Of a stretch of DNA of 64,000 bases, positions 17,059-25,302 are shown in pieces (the first letter of the stretch is position 1; each line of letters starts with the position of its first letter). The position numbers and the translations under genes are program-made. Where the stretch lies: NCBI GenBank assembly GCA_016617495.1, contig WYCU01000004.1, positions 1 through 64,000 of the forward strand, given 5' to 3'. The notes beneath the pieces are model-generated. The model was not told where the DNA came from. It ran no database searches and was given only the letters and a program-made list of their open reading frames with translations. The DNA is from Azonexaceae bacterium s22. GTDB taxonomy: Bacteria; Pseudomonadota; Gammaproteobacteria; Burkholderiales; Rhodocyclaceae.

Positions 17059-17865
17059 TCAGCCGCGAATTCGTTCTGGCAAATGTTCCTGGATAAGCGA
17101 TAGCAGCTGACCAAATACCTTGGGGGTGCCGGCGACGATATTGCCGGTTTCGAGCTGATTGGCTTCTCCGCGCAAATCGCTGACCAGCCCGCCCGCTTCG
17201 GAAATCAGCAGGCTACCCGCGGCCATATCCCACGGTGCCAAGCCCAGCTCCCAAAAACCATCGTAGCGGCCGCTGGCCACGTACGCGAGGTCAAGTGATG
17301 CGGCGCCCGGCCGACGCAGCCCCGCACTCTTTTGGGTCAGTTCCTTGAAGATTGCCAGGTAGCTATCGACGTGATCAAAAACGCGATAGGGAAAGCCGGT
17401 TCCAATCAGGCTGTCCTGGAGTTTGGTTCGACGCGATACGCGGATACGCCTTTCGTTGAGAAAGGCACCTGCACCTTTGGTGGCCGTGAATAGCTCGTTG
17501 CGGTTCGGGTCAAATACAACCGCTTGCTCAATGCTTCCGCCTTTGGCCAAAGCAATCGAAATCGCATACTGCGGTAAGCCGTGGATGAAGTTGGTCGTGC
17601 CGTCCAGGGGATCGATGATCCAGACAAACTCGCTGTTACCCTTGCCTTCGGCGTGCCCAGACTCCTCTGCTAGAATGCCATAGCTTGGATAAGCCTCCTG
17701 CAACGTTTCAATGATCGCCGCTTCAGCGGCTTGATCGACTTCAGTAACGAAATCGTTAGGTTGCTTTGTGGCAACTTTCAGTTGAGCGAGATCGTTTGAC
17801 GCTCGATTGATGATGGTACCGGCGCGACGGGCCGCTTTGATGGCGATATTTAGTGCGGGATGCAT
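17059..17865 (-). CDS. suhB: Inositol-1-monophosphatase SuhB
   Basis: 268 aa. Metal and substrate motifs of the lithium-sensitive phosphatase family are intact: AEES (66-69), [10 protein letters not shown] (84-93) and APWDMAAG. SuhB hydrolyses inositol monophosphates and in E. coli also joins rRNA antitermination complexes. It is divergent from trmJ, an arrangement shared with E. coli. The 54-bp spacer contains the palindrome at 17880-17894. Confidence 0.95.
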   Translation of the reverse strand: MHPALNIAIKAARRAGTIINRASNDLAQLKVATKQPNDFVTEVDQAAEAAIIETLQEAYPSYGILAEESGHAEGKGNSEFVWIIDPLDGTTNFIHGLPQYAISIALAKGGSIEQAVVFDPNRNELFTATKGAGAFLNERRIRVSRRTKLQDSLIGTGFPYRVFDHVDSYLAIFKELTQKSAGLRRPGAASLDLAYVASGRYDGFWELGLAPWDMAAGSLLISEAGGLVSDLRGEANQLETGNIVAGTPKVFGQLLSLIQEHLPERIRG

Positions 17866-17879
17866 GTTTAAAGAACCTT

Positions 17880-17894
17880 GGGGAGGTGCTCCCC
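17880..17894. promoter_or_regulatory. Short palindrome in the suhB-trmJ spacer
   Basis: GGGGAG-GTG-CTCCCC is a perfect 6-bp inverted repeat lying between the two divergent starts. It could be an operator or an RNA hairpin in the suhB leader; no family is recognised. Confidence 0.3.
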
Positions 17895-17919
17895 ATACTG
17901 TCGAATTTATTATTTTACT

Positions 17920-18702
17920 ATGAACCCGCTCCTCCTGCTCTCCCGTGTTCGGGTCGTCCTATGTCGTCCGGCCCATCCGGGAAATATCGGCGCAGCCGCA
18001 CGTGCGATGAAAACGATGGGCTTGACCCGTTTACATCTGGTATCTCCCAAAAGCTTCCCCGATCAGATTGCGACCGACCGAGCAGCAGGGGCAGACGACC
18101 TTCTTCAAGCTGCCCAATGCCATGAGTCTTTGGATGAGGCCTTAAGCGGCGTTCATTTTGCTCTGGGCATGAGTGCGCGAACGCGGGATTTAGGGCCGCA
18201 GGAGGAGGGAGTTCGCGATGGTGTGCAACGCATTATTGAAGAGGCAGCGATTGGTGACGTGGCCCTTGTATTTGGAAACGAAGCAACAGGGATGAGTAAC
18301 GAAGAGCTCTTGCGTTGCCATGCCACTGCGAAAATTCCGACCGATCCAGATTTTTCTTCGTTGAACCTTGGTGCTGCTGTACAGGTGCTGGCGTACGAAG
18401 TGCGTATGGCCGTATCTGGCGTCAATGCGCAGCAGGCTTCAACCGCGAGCCGTTCGCTGGGTACGCCGGCAACAAATGCTGAGCTGGAGGGTCTTTATGG
18501 GCACCTGCAACAGCTCATGACGGAAACGGGGTTTTTTAATCCGGAACATCCGGGGCGGTTGATGCAAAAAATCAGAAAGCTCTTTGGTCGCGCCCGTCTT
18601 GAACGGGATGAGGTCAATATTTTGCGAGGGGTGCTGTCATCAGCGCAGAGGCCTACCGGGCATGCGGGGTGCCGTCCCAAAGACAAGCTGAGTAACAGCT
18701 AG
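17920..18702 (+). CDS. trmJ: tRNA (cytidine/uridine-2'-O-)-methyltransferase TrmJ
   Basis: 260 aa from the ATG at 17920, just before the [26 protein letters not shown] motif 1 region. The SPOUT fold shows knot motifs 2 and 3 ([16 protein letters not shown] and [17 protein letters not shown]). TrmJ methylates position 32 of tRNAs. Upstream ATG 17878 would lie in the suhB leader and is rejected. An intrinsic terminator follows. Confidence 0.92.
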   Translation: MNPLLLLSRVRVVLCRPAHPGNIGAAARAMKTMGLTRLHLVSPKSFPDQIATDRAAGADDLLQAAQCHESLDEALSGVHFALGMSARTRDLGPQEEGVRDGVQRIIEEAAIGDVALVFGNEATGMSNEELLRCHATAKIPTDPDFSSLNLGAAVQVLAYEVRMAVSGVNAQQASTASRSLGTPATNAELEGLYGHLQQLMTETGFFNPEHPGRLMQKIRKLFGRARLERDEVNILRGVLSSAQRPTGHAGCRPKDKLSNS

Positions 18703-18712
18703 CGCAAAAAAT

Positions 18713-18739
18713 AAAAGACCCGGAAATTCCGGGTCTTTT
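18713..18739. terminator. Bidirectional intrinsic terminator between trmJ and tRNA-Val
   Basis: Arms AAAAGACCCGG (18713-18723) and CCGGGTCTTTT (18729-18739) with a 5-nt loop give a T-tailed hairpin in both directions, ending trmJ on one strand and the hupB-tRNA-Val transcript on the other. Confidence 0.9.
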
Positions 18740-18745
18740 GGTATC

Positions 18746-18821
18746 TGGTGGGTGCTGAGGGGCTCGAACCCCCGACATCCAGCTTGTAAGGCTAGCGCTC
18801 TACCAACTGAGCTAAGCACCC
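18746..18821 (-). tRNA. tRNA-Val (anticodon TAC)
   Basis: A 76-nt cloverleaf on the minus strand with encoded CCA. The acceptor stem GGGTGCT (18821-18815) pairs with AGCACCC; D-arm AGCTCAGTTGGTAGAGC; anticodon TAC in the loop; T-arm GGGGGTTCGAGCCCC. The 5' end is 15 bp after the hupB stop, so it is probably processed from the hupB transcript. Confidence 0.97.
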
Positions 18822-18836
18822 CTTGCGGCTAAACGA

Positions 18837-19109
18837 TTAGTTTATCGCATCTTTCAGTGCCTTGCCAGCACGAAATTTCGGGGACTTGGCTGCCTTGATC
18901 TCGAGGGTGTTGCCAGTGCGCGGGTTGCGACCCGTACGAGCGGCACGTTCGCCAACGTAAAAGGTGCCAAAACCGATCAGGCTGACCGAGTCACCCGCTT
19001 TCAGTGCGGAGGTCACGGCTGCAACGGTTGCATCAAGCGCACGTGCGGCAGCGGCCTTGGAAATTTCAGCAGAGGTGGCGATCTGATCGATCAGTTCGGA
19101 CTTATTCAT
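18837..19109 (-). CDS. hupB: DNA-binding protein HU (beta type)
   Basis: 90 aa, exactly HU length. Features are the N-terminal [16 protein letters not shown] in the dimer core and the DNA-wrapping arm ([18 protein letters not shown]) with its intercalating proline. HU compacts DNA and aids replication and repair. It lies downstream of lon as in many proteobacteria, but with its own strong promoter. tRNA-Val follows on the same strand. Confidence 0.97.
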   Translation of the reverse strand: MNKSELIDQIATSAEISKAAAARALDATVAAVTSALKAGDSVSLIGFGTFYVGERAARTGRNPRTGNTLEIKAAKSPKFRAGKALKDAIN

Positions 19110-19159
19110 TAAGAGCCCCTAGAAAGTGGTGTGGGTTATCGGAATTTTGTGGAGGCCGA

Positions 19160-19189
19160 TTTATAGCGCCGCGGAAAACCTTGTGTCAA
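19160..19189 (-). promoter_or_regulatory. Strong sigma-70 promoter for hupB
   Basis: On the minus strand TTGACA (19189-19184) is separated by 18 bp from TATAAA (19165-19160), about 50 bp upstream of the hupB ATG. Confidence 0.85.
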
Positions 19190-19224
19190 GCGGATTTTGG
19201 GGTTTCCGCCACTTGGCACTAAAT

Positions 19225-19255
19225 GCGTGCATGCCGCTGGATGCGACATGCACGC
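19225..19255 (-). terminator. Hairpin downstream of lon
   Basis: Arms GCGTGCATG (19225-19233) and CATGCACGC (19247-19255) form a 9-bp stem 9 bp after the lon stop. There is only a weak T-rich tail on the minus strand, so termination may be partial. Confidence 0.5.
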
Positions 19256-19263
19256 CAGATATT

Positions 19264-21678
19264 TCAATGCGTGATAACCGATGACGCTGTGCTGCCGTCA
19301 GCCGATGTGCTGACTGCGGTATTTTCCAAGGCCTGCTCCGGGAGTGCATCCGGTTTGCGCTCCAAGGCGCGATCAAGCACTTGATCAATCCACTTTACGG
19401 GTACGATCTCAATCTTGTTCTTGATGTTGTCAGGGATCTCGGTGAGGTCCTTCACGTTTTCTTCCGGGATCAGGGCGGTCTTCAGGCCACCCCGCACAGC
19501 AGCCAGCAGTTTTTCTTTCAGGCCACCGATCGCCAACACTTCGCCGCGGAGGGTGATTTCTCCTGTCATGCAAACATCGCAACGGACCGGAATGCCTGTG
19601 TAGGACGATACGAGTGCCGTAGTCATTGCGATCCCTGCAGATGGGCCGTCTTTCGGCGTTGCGCCTTCGGGAACGTGAATATGGATGTCCGTTTTTTCGA
19701 ACAATTCCTCGCGAATTCCCAGTCGGCGTGCGCGTGCGCGAACAACCGAGCGTGCCGCCTCGACGGATTCCTTCATGACATCACCGAGCGAGCCAGTACG
19801 GATGATGTTGCCCTTTCCGGGCATGTTGGCGCACTCAATGGTTAAAAGCTCACCGCCAACCTCCGTCCAGGCCAGCCCGGTCACCTGACCAACCTGGTTT
19901 TCCTTTTCGGCCATGCCGAAGGAGTAGCGTCTCACGCCCAGGAATTTGTCCAGGTTGCGCGCAGTGACGGCGATTTTGCCCTCGCGCTTCTTGAGTACGA
20001 GAGTTTTAACGACTTTTCGGCAAATCTTGGAAATTTCGCGTTCAAGCGCGCGAACGCCCGCCTCACGGGTGTAATAGCGGACAATGTCGCGGACGGCGCT
20101 ATCGGCGACAGCAATTTCGGTTTTCTTCAGACCATTGTTTTTGATCTGCTTGGGGAGCAGATAGCGCATGGCAATATTGACCTTTTCGTCTTCGGTGTAA
20201 CCGGAAAGACGAATGACCTCCATGCGGTCAAGCAGCGGGGCCGGAATGTTCAAGGTGTTGGCTGTCGCAACGAACATCACGTCGGAAAGATCGAAATCCA
20301 CTTCGACGTAATGATCCTGGAACGTGTGATTCTGTTCAGGGTCGAGTACTTCCAACAGGGCGGAGGATGGGTCGCCACGGAAATCCTGGCCAAGCTTGTC
20401 AACTTCGTCCAACAGGAAAAGCGGATTGCGTACGCCAACCTTTGAGAGGCTTTGAAGAATTTTTCCGGGCATCGAACCGATGTAGGTACGACGATGCCCG
20501 CGAATTTCGGCTTCGTCCCGAACGCCGCCCAAAGCCATTCGCACAAACTTGCGATTGGTGGCTTTGGCGATGGATTGGCCGAGCGACGTCTTGCCGACCC
20601 CGGGAGGGCCAACCAGGCACAAAATAGGCGCTTTGACCTTCTCAACCCGTTGCTGGACTGCCAAGTACTCGACAATCCGTTCCTTGACCTTGTCCAAGCC
20701 AAAATGATCTGCGTCGAGGATCTTTTCGGCCTCGCGCAAATCCTTGCTGATGCGCGTTTTTTTACGCCACGGCAGGCCGATCAGCGTTTCGATGAAATTG
20801 CGGACAACCGTCGCTTCGGCCGACATCGGGGACATCAAACGGAGCTTTTTCAGTTCCGATTGTGCCTTCGCAAGGCCTTCCTTACTCATGCCTGCTGCCT
20901 TGATCTTCTTGTCCAGTTCTTCGAGGTCGGCACCTTCCTCGCCTTCGCCAAGTTCTTTCTGAATGGCTTTGACCTGTTCATTCAGGTAATACTCGCGCTG
21001 GCTCTTTTCCATCTGCCGCTTGACGCGGCCACGGATACGTTTCTCGACCTGCAGAATATCGATTTCGGATTCGAGTTGCGAGAGCAGGCGGTCGATACGA
21101 TCGCGGATGCTTTCCATCTCGAGAATTTCTTGTTTCTGCTCGAGCTTAAGTGGCAGATGCGCGGCAATGGTGTCAGCCAAACGGCCGGCGTCTTCAATGC
21201 CTGCAATCGAGGAGAGAACCTCGGGGGGGATCTTTTTATTCAGTTTGACGAACTGGTCGAACTGGGCCACCACGGCACGGCGCATGGCCTCGATTTCGTG
21301 GTCTTCGATGGCGGGTTGCGGCAGTGGAAGCGCAGTGGCCATGAACAGCGTACTCTGCTGGTCAATAGCCTCCACGCGCGCACGTTGCGTTCCTTCAACC
21401 AGGACCTTTACGGTGCCATCCGGCAGCTTCAGCATCTGCAGAATGTTGGCCAAGCAACCAATACGATAGAGGTCTTCCGTTTCCGGATCGTCCTTGGCGG
21501 CCGATTTCTGGGCGAGGAGCAGAACCTGCTTCCCGCCTTCCATGGCGACTTCGAGGGCTTTGATCGATTTCGGACGTCCCACGAAGAGGGGAATGACCAT
21601 GTGCGGGAAAACGACGACGTCGCGCAGCGGCAGCAGCGGCAGTTCAACGGTTTCCGGGAGTGTGTTGGGGTTCGACAT
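19264..21678 (-). CDS. lon: ATP-dependent protease Lon
   Basis: 804 aa. N-terminal substrate domain (about 10-205), AAA+ module with Walker A GPPGVGKT at 357-364 and Walker B FLLDEVDKL, sensor region ATANTLNIP, and a C-terminal protease domain with Ser in DGPSAGIAM and Lys in GGLKEKLLAA. Lon degrades misfolded and regulatory proteins. A likely heat-shock (sigma-32) promoter lies upstream. The acidic, Ser/Thr-rich tail after residue 780 is longer than the E. coli end. Confidence 0.97.
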   Translation of the reverse strand: MSNPNTLPETVELPLLPLRDVVVFPHMVIPLFVGRPKSIKALEVAMEGGKQVLLLAQKSAAKDDPETEDLYRIGCLANILQMLKLPDGTVKVLVEGTQRARVEAIDQQSTLFMATALPLPQPAIEDHEIEAMRRAVVAQFDQFVKLNKKIPPEVLSSIAGIEDAGRLADTIAAHLPLKLEQKQEILEMESIRDRIDRLLSQLESEIDILQVEKRIRGRVKRQMEKSQREYYLNEQVKAIQKELGEGEEGADLEELDKKIKAAGMSKEGLAKAQSELKKLRLMSPMSAEATVVRNFIETLIGLPWRKKTRISKDLREAEKILDADHFGLDKVKERIVEYLAVQQRVEKVKAPILCLVGPPGVGKTSLGQSIAKATNRKFVRMALGGVRDEAEIRGHRRTYIGSMPGKILQSLSKVGVRNPLFLLDEVDKLGQDFRGDPSSALLEVLDPEQNHTFQDHYVEVDFDLSDVMFVATANTLNIPAPLLDRMEVIRLSGYTEDEKVNIAMRYLLPKQIKNNGLKKTEIAVADSAVRDIVRYYTREAGVRALEREISKICRKVVKTLVLKKREGKIAVTARNLDKFLGVRRYSFGMAEKENQVGQVTGLAWTEVGGELLTIECANMPGKGNIIRTGSLGDVMKESVEAARSVVRARARRLGIREELFEKTDIHIHVPEGATPKDGPSAGIAMTTALVSSYTGIPVRCDVCMTGEITLRGEVLAIGGLKEKLLAAVRGGLKTALIPEENVKDLTEIPDNIKNKIEIVPVKWIDQVLDRALERKPDALPEQALENTAVSTSADGSTASSVITH

Positions 21679-21709
21679 TGCGATGCCTTTAAATAGGTAT
21701 ATGCCCCCT

Positions 21710-21737
21710 ACTTGGGGGCGGGAAACCGTATTTCAAG
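21710..21737 (-). promoter_or_regulatory. Probable sigma-32 (RpoH) heat-shock promoter for lon
   Basis: On the minus strand CTTGAA (21737-21732) is followed after 14 bp by CCCCAAGT (21717-21710), against the known consensus CTTGAA-N13..15-CCCCATNT (one mismatch in the -10). It sits about 30 bp before the lon ATG, in the clpX-lon gap. Confidence 0.65.
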
Positions 21738-21758
21738 TCCGGCTCAGTTTGAGCCGGA
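21738..21758 (-). terminator. Hairpin spanning the clpX stop codon
   Basis: Arms TCCGGCTCA and TGAGCCGGA with a 3-nt loop form a 9-bp stem whose right arm, in minus-strand sense, begins with the clpX TGA. It borders the lon -35 box. No strong T-run follows, so partial termination or 3'-end protection is likely. Confidence 0.5.
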
Positions 21759-23006
21759 TACTTTGGGCTGATCGGCGTAAATCAGCAACGGTGGCGTTTC
21801 ACCGCTGATCATGTTTTCATCGATCACAACCTTTTCGACATTATCCATGCCCGGGAGTTCGTACATGGTGTCGAGAAGGGCGTGTTCCAGAATCGAGCGT
21901 AGTCCGCGGGCACCGGTTTTACGCTCCAAGGCTTTACGGGCGATGGCGGCAAGCGCCGTGGGGCGAACCTCAAGTTCGACATTTTCCATCGCGAACAGCT
22001 TCTGGTATTGCTTGACCAGTGCATTCTTGGGCTCGGTCAGGATTTGCACCAGTGCGTCTTCTTCAAGTTCCTGAAGTGTGGCAACTACTGGCAGACGACC
22101 GATCAATTCGGGGATCAAGCCAAACTTGATGAGATCCTCCGGTTCGACGTCCTGCAGAATCTTGCCAACGGCCTTTTTGTCTTCCTTGCTTTTGACTTCA
22201 GCGCCAAAACCAATGCCACCGCGCTCGGAGCGATTCTGAATCACCTTTTCCAAGCCGGCGAATGCACCGCCACAGATGAAGAGGATGTTGGTGGTGTCGA
22301 CCTGAACGAAATCCTGGTTGGGGTGCTTGCGCCCACCTTGAGGCGGAATGGATGCGGTGGTGCCTTCGATCAGTTTGAGCAACGCCTGCTGCACGCCTTC
22401 GCCGGAAACATCGCGCGTGATCGATGGATTGTCCGATTTACGTGAAATCTTGTCGATTTCATCGATGTAAACGATACCCTGCTGCGCCTTTTCGATGTCG
22501 TAATCGCACTTTTGCAACAGTTTCTGGATGATGTTTTCCACATCCTCGCCAACGTAGCCCGCTTCGGTCAGGGTGGTTGCGTCGGCCATGACGAACGGAA
22601 CGTTCAACAAACGAGCGAGGGTCTGGGCAAGCAAGGTCTTGCCAGAGCCGGTCGGGCCGATCAACAAGATGTTGCTTTTGGCCAGTTCCACGTCGCCAGC
22701 GTTCTTGGCGGTATGACGCAGGCGTTTGTAGTGGTTATAAACCGCGACAGCAAGAATCCGCTTGGCGACTTCCTGACCGATCACATATTGGTCGAGAATG
22801 CTACTGATCTCACGCGGCGTCGGCAGGTCCGAGCGGCCCGGCGTGCCATCTTCCTGGGGAAGTTCGTCGCGAATGATGTCGTTGCACAGCGCAATGCACT
22901 CGTCGCAAATGAAGACGGACGGGCCGGCAATCAGCTTTTTGACCTCGTGCTGACTCTTGCCGCAAAAGGAGCAGTAAAGCAGTTTTTCCTGGCTGTTTTT
23001 GGACAT
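21744..23006 (-). CDS. clpX: ClpX, ATP-dependent unfoldase of ClpXP
   Basis: 420 aa from the ATG at 23006, preceded by GGGAGAA; a longer frame to 23024 lacks support. An N-terminal C4 zinc finger (CSFC...CDEC) binds adaptors. The AAA+ module has Walker A GPTGSGKT, Walker [11 protein letters not shown], the pore loop GYVGEDVE and the ClpP-docking IGF-type loop (GGIGFGAE). It unfolds tagged proteins and feeds them to ClpP. It follows clpP by 14 bp. Confidence 0.97.
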   Translation of the reverse strand: MSKNSQEKLLYCSFCGKSQHEVKKLIAGPSVFICDECIALCNDIIRDELPQEDGTPGRSDLPTPREISSILDQYVIGQEVAKRILAVAVYNHYKRLRHTAKNAGDVELAKSNILLIGPTGSGKTLLAQTLARLLNVPFVMADATTLTEAGYVGEDVENIIQKLLQKCDYDIEKAQQGIVYIDEIDKISRKSDNPSITRDVSGEGVQQALLKLIEGTTASIPPQGGRKHPNQDFVQVDTTNILFICGGAFAGLEKVIQNRSERGGIGFGAEVKSKEDKKAVGKILQDVEPEDLIKFGLIPELIGRLPVVATLQELEEDALVQILTEPKNALVKQYQKLFAMENVELEVRPTALAAIARKALERKTGARGLRSILEHALLDTMYELPGMDNVEKVVIDENMISGETPPLLIYADQPKVSGSN

Positions 23007-23020
23007 CGAGTTCTCCCGAA

Positions 23021-23650
23021 TCAAGCCGCGTCGCGGCGGGTCAGTACCTTGTCAATCAGACCATACTCAGCGGCTTCAGCAGCCGAGAGGAAGTTGTCGC
23101 GATCGGTGTCTTTCTCGATGCGATCCAACGGTTGGCCGGTGTGTTCAGCCATGATGCGGTTCAGTTTGTCCTTGATGGACAGGATTTCCTTGGCATGAAT
23201 GGCGATGTCGGATGCCTGGCCCTGGAAACCGCCAAGGGGTTGATGGATCATGACGCGCGAATTCGGTAGCGCGAAGCGCTTGCCCTTGGCGCCCGCGCAG
23301 AGCAGGAAGGCGCCCATGGAGGCGGCTTGGCCAATGCAAAGCGTAGACACATCCGGTTTGATGAACTGCATGGTGTCGTAGATCGACATCCCGGCCGTCA
23401 CCGAGCCCCCGGGGGAGTTGATGTAGAAATAAATGTCCTTGTCCGGATTTTCGGCTTCAAGGAAAAGCAACTGGGCAACGACAAGGTTGGCGCTTGCGTC
23501 GTTGACCGGGCCGACGAGAAAAATCACACGCTCCTTGAGAAGTCGTGAATAGATGTCGAACGCGCGTTCGCCGCGTCCGCTCTGTTCGATGACCATTGGC
23601 ACCAGGCCCAAGGCCTGTGGATCCCAGTTGCTTGCGTTGTCGATGTTCAT
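23021..23650 (-). CDS. clpP: ClpP, proteolytic subunit of ClpXP
   Basis: 209 aa from the ATG at 23650, chosen over the ATG at 23665 because AAGGG stands at ideal distance and the size matches E. coli ClpP. The catalytic triad is intact: Ser in GQAASMGAF, His in MIHQPLGG, Asp in EKDTDRDNF. It forms the double-heptamer chamber. Gene order tig-clpP-clpX-lon is the common proteobacterial protein-quality cluster. Confidence 0.96.
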   Translation of the reverse strand: MNIDNASNWDPQALGLVPMVIEQSGRGERAFDIYSRLLKERVIFLVGPVNDASANLVVAQLLFLEAENPDKDIYFYINSPGGSVTAGMSIYDTMQFIKPDVSTLCIGQAASMGAFLLCAGAKGKRFALPNSRVMIHQPLGGFQGQASDIAIHAKEILSIKDKLNRIMAEHTGQPLDRIEKDTDRDNFLSAAEAAEYGLIDKVLTRRDAA

Positions 23651-23690
23651 GTCAGCCCTTGTCATTGCCCTTAAGTCACATTCAAGACGA

Positions 23691-23708
23691 TTGTCGCGTT
23701 TGCGACAA
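23691..23708 (-). promoter_or_regulatory. Perfect inverted repeat between tig and clpP
   Basis: Arms TTGTCGC (23691-23697) and GCGACAA (23702-23708) flank a 4-nt GTTT loop, in the 66-bp tig-clpP gap. There is no T-run. It could be an attenuator, an RNase-resistant 3' end for tig, or an operator for clpPX. Confidence 0.5.
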
Positions 23709-23716
23709 GGTCCAGA

Positions 23717-25021
23717 TTACTGCTTTTGGCCCATCAGTTCATCAAAAACTGCGGCTTTGTCGGTAACTTTGGCTTTGCTCAGCACCCACTCGACCACATT
23801 GTTTTCGATAACGACGCCTTCCACTTCGCCAAGGCGTTGCGGTTGCGCGTAATACCAGCGGATCACCTCTTCCGGTTGCTCGTAGCTTTGGGCGGATTCT
23901 TCGACCATGGCGCGAACTTGTTCCGGTTTGGCTTGAAGCTGCTCCGTCTTTACGACTTCAGCAAGAATCAGGCCAAGAGTGACGCGGCGCTTGGCCTGGT
24001 CGGCAAACCACTCGGGCTGGATCGGCATGTCCTTGATCTGCATGCCACGCTGCTCCATGTCCTGACGGGCGGCTTGCATCAGGCGCTGGATTTCCATTTC
24101 GACCAGCGCATTCGGCACGGTGATCGGGTTGGCCTTGAGCAGGGCGTCCATCACTTGATCCTTGAGCTTGCCCTCGATGCGACGCTTGACCTCGCGCTTC
24201 AGGTTGGCTTCGATTTCGGCGCGCATCTTGGCCACATCGCCGTCGCCAATGCCCATGGACTTGGCAAACTCGTCATTGACTTCCGGAAGCTTCGGTTCCT
24301 GAACCTGCTTGACGGTGATTTCGAATTGCACCGTTTGACCGGCGAGATCCTTGGCGAAATAGTCGGCAGGGAAGGTCAGGTCAAAAGTCTTGGTTTCGCC
24401 AGCCTTGCTGCCTTCAACAGCATTCTCAAAATCCGGCAGCATCATGCCGTGCCCGAGAACGAAGGGGTAATCGCTGGCTTGGCCGCCCTGGAACGGCTCG
24501 CCATCTTTCTTGCCGAGGAAGTCGATAACGACGCGGTCGTCCTTCGCGGCGGCACGGTCGATGTCGGCATACGAGACACGCTGCTTGCGCAGGATGTCGA
24601 TGGTCTTGTCAATTTCTGCCTGGGTGACTTCGAGTACCGGGCGCTCGACTTCGACGCTGGACATGTCACCCGGCGTGAATTCCGGATAAACCTCGAAGAT
24701 CGCGGAAAATTCGAGGTGGGTGGCGCTTTCGGTGGTCTTCGGCTCGATGCGCGGATAGCCGGCAACACGCAGCTTCTGCGACGTAACGGTTTCGCCAAAA
24801 ACGCGATCCAGTTCCTCGGCCAGCACTTCGTGGCGCGCTTGGTCACCGTATTGTTGCTTGACGATGTTGAAGGGCACCTTGCCAGGACGGAAGCCGGGCA
24901 TCTTCATGTTCTTGCCCATGCGCTTGAGGCGCTGTTCCATTTCCTTTTCGACATCGGCGATGGCGATGGAAAGGTCAACGCGACGTTCGAGTTCGTTGGC
25001 TTGTGCGGTGGTAGCTTCCAT
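23717..25021 (-). CDS. tig: Trigger factor, ribosome-associated chaperone
   Basis: 434 aa from the ATG at 25021, with AAGGAA upstream. The ribosome-docking signature GFRPGKVP is near residues 43-50, the PPIase (FKBP-like) domain is central (DRVVIDFLGKKDGEPF...LGHGMMLPDFE), and the helical chaperone arms form the C-terminal half. It shelters nascent chains and has prolyl isomerase activity. A -10-like TAGAAT (minus strand, 25071-25066) precedes it. The 35 residues upstream in the same frame are non-coding leader. Confidence 0.96.
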   Translation of the reverse strand: MEATTAQANELERRVDLSIAIADVEKEMEQRLKRMGKNMKMPGFRPGKVPFNIVKQQYGDQARHEVLAEELDRVFGETVTSQKLRVAGYPRIEPKTTESATHLEFSAIFEVYPEFTPGDMSSVEVERPVLEVTQAEIDKTIDILRKQRVSYADIDRAAAKDDRVVIDFLGKKDGEPFQGGQASDYPFVLGHGMMLPDFENAVEGSKAGETKTFDLTFPADYFAKDLAGQTVQFEITVKQVQEPKLPEVNDEFAKSMGIGDGDVAKMRAEIEANLKREVKRRIEGKLKDQVMDALLKANPITVPNALVEMEIQRLMQAARQDMEQRGMQIKDMPIQPEWFADQAKRRVTLGLILAEVVKTEQLQAKPEQVRAMVEESAQSYEQPEEVIRWYYAQPQRLGEVEGVVIENNVVEWVLSKAKVTDKAAVFDELMGQKQ

Positions 25022-25116
25022 GAAAGTTCCTTGTGACGAGGTGCCAAAAATTGGTAAAGCTGGGGATTCTATCATGGTCCGCCCACTTGGCATCTTCAGG
25101 CAGGATTCGCAAATTG

Positions 25117-25146
25117 TGGACACTGAGGATATTTATTGGATACAAT
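25117..25146 (+). promoter_or_regulatory. Promoter for tRNA-His
   Basis: TGGACA (25117-25122), 18-bp spacer, TACAAT (25141-25146), 16 bp ahead of the tRNA. Confidence 0.65.
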
Positions 25147-25162
25147 GCGCGCCTTCTTCGAC

Positions 25163-25239
25163 GGCGGCATTAGCTCAGTCGGTAGAGCACTGGATTGTGA
25201 TTCCAGGTGTCACCGGTTCGATCCCGGTATGTCGCCCCA
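25163..25239 (+). tRNA. tRNA-His (anticodon GTG)
   Basis: A 77-nt cloverleaf with the His-specific extra G-1 (25163) pairing with C73 (25236), acceptor GCGGCAT with ATGTCGC, D-arm AGCTCAGTCGGTAGAGC, anticodon GTG, T-arm ACCGGTTCGATCCCGGT and encoded CCA (25237-25239). It has its own promoter and terminator. Confidence 0.97.
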
Positions 25240-25246
25240 GAATTCG

Positions 25247-25282
25247 ACCCCCGTCGGCCGCAAGGCCCGCGGGGGTTTTTCT
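25247..25282 (+). terminator. Intrinsic terminator of tRNA-His
   Basis: A GC-rich stem (ACCCCCG-T-CGGCC pairing with GGCC-CG-CGGGGGT, GCAA loop) is followed by TTTTTCTTT. It separates the tRNA from pepD. Confidence 0.85.
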
Positions 25283-25302
25283 TTGCAAATCGCGGAGGCG
25301 CA

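Noticed and set aside
20452-21696. Long plus-strand ORF opposite lon
   Set aside because: A shadow frame of a GC-rich gene; composition is not protein-like and lon is certain.
23726-25036. 436-aa plus-strand ORF opposite tig
   Set aside because: An antisense shadow of trigger factor, no ribosome site or recognisable domain.
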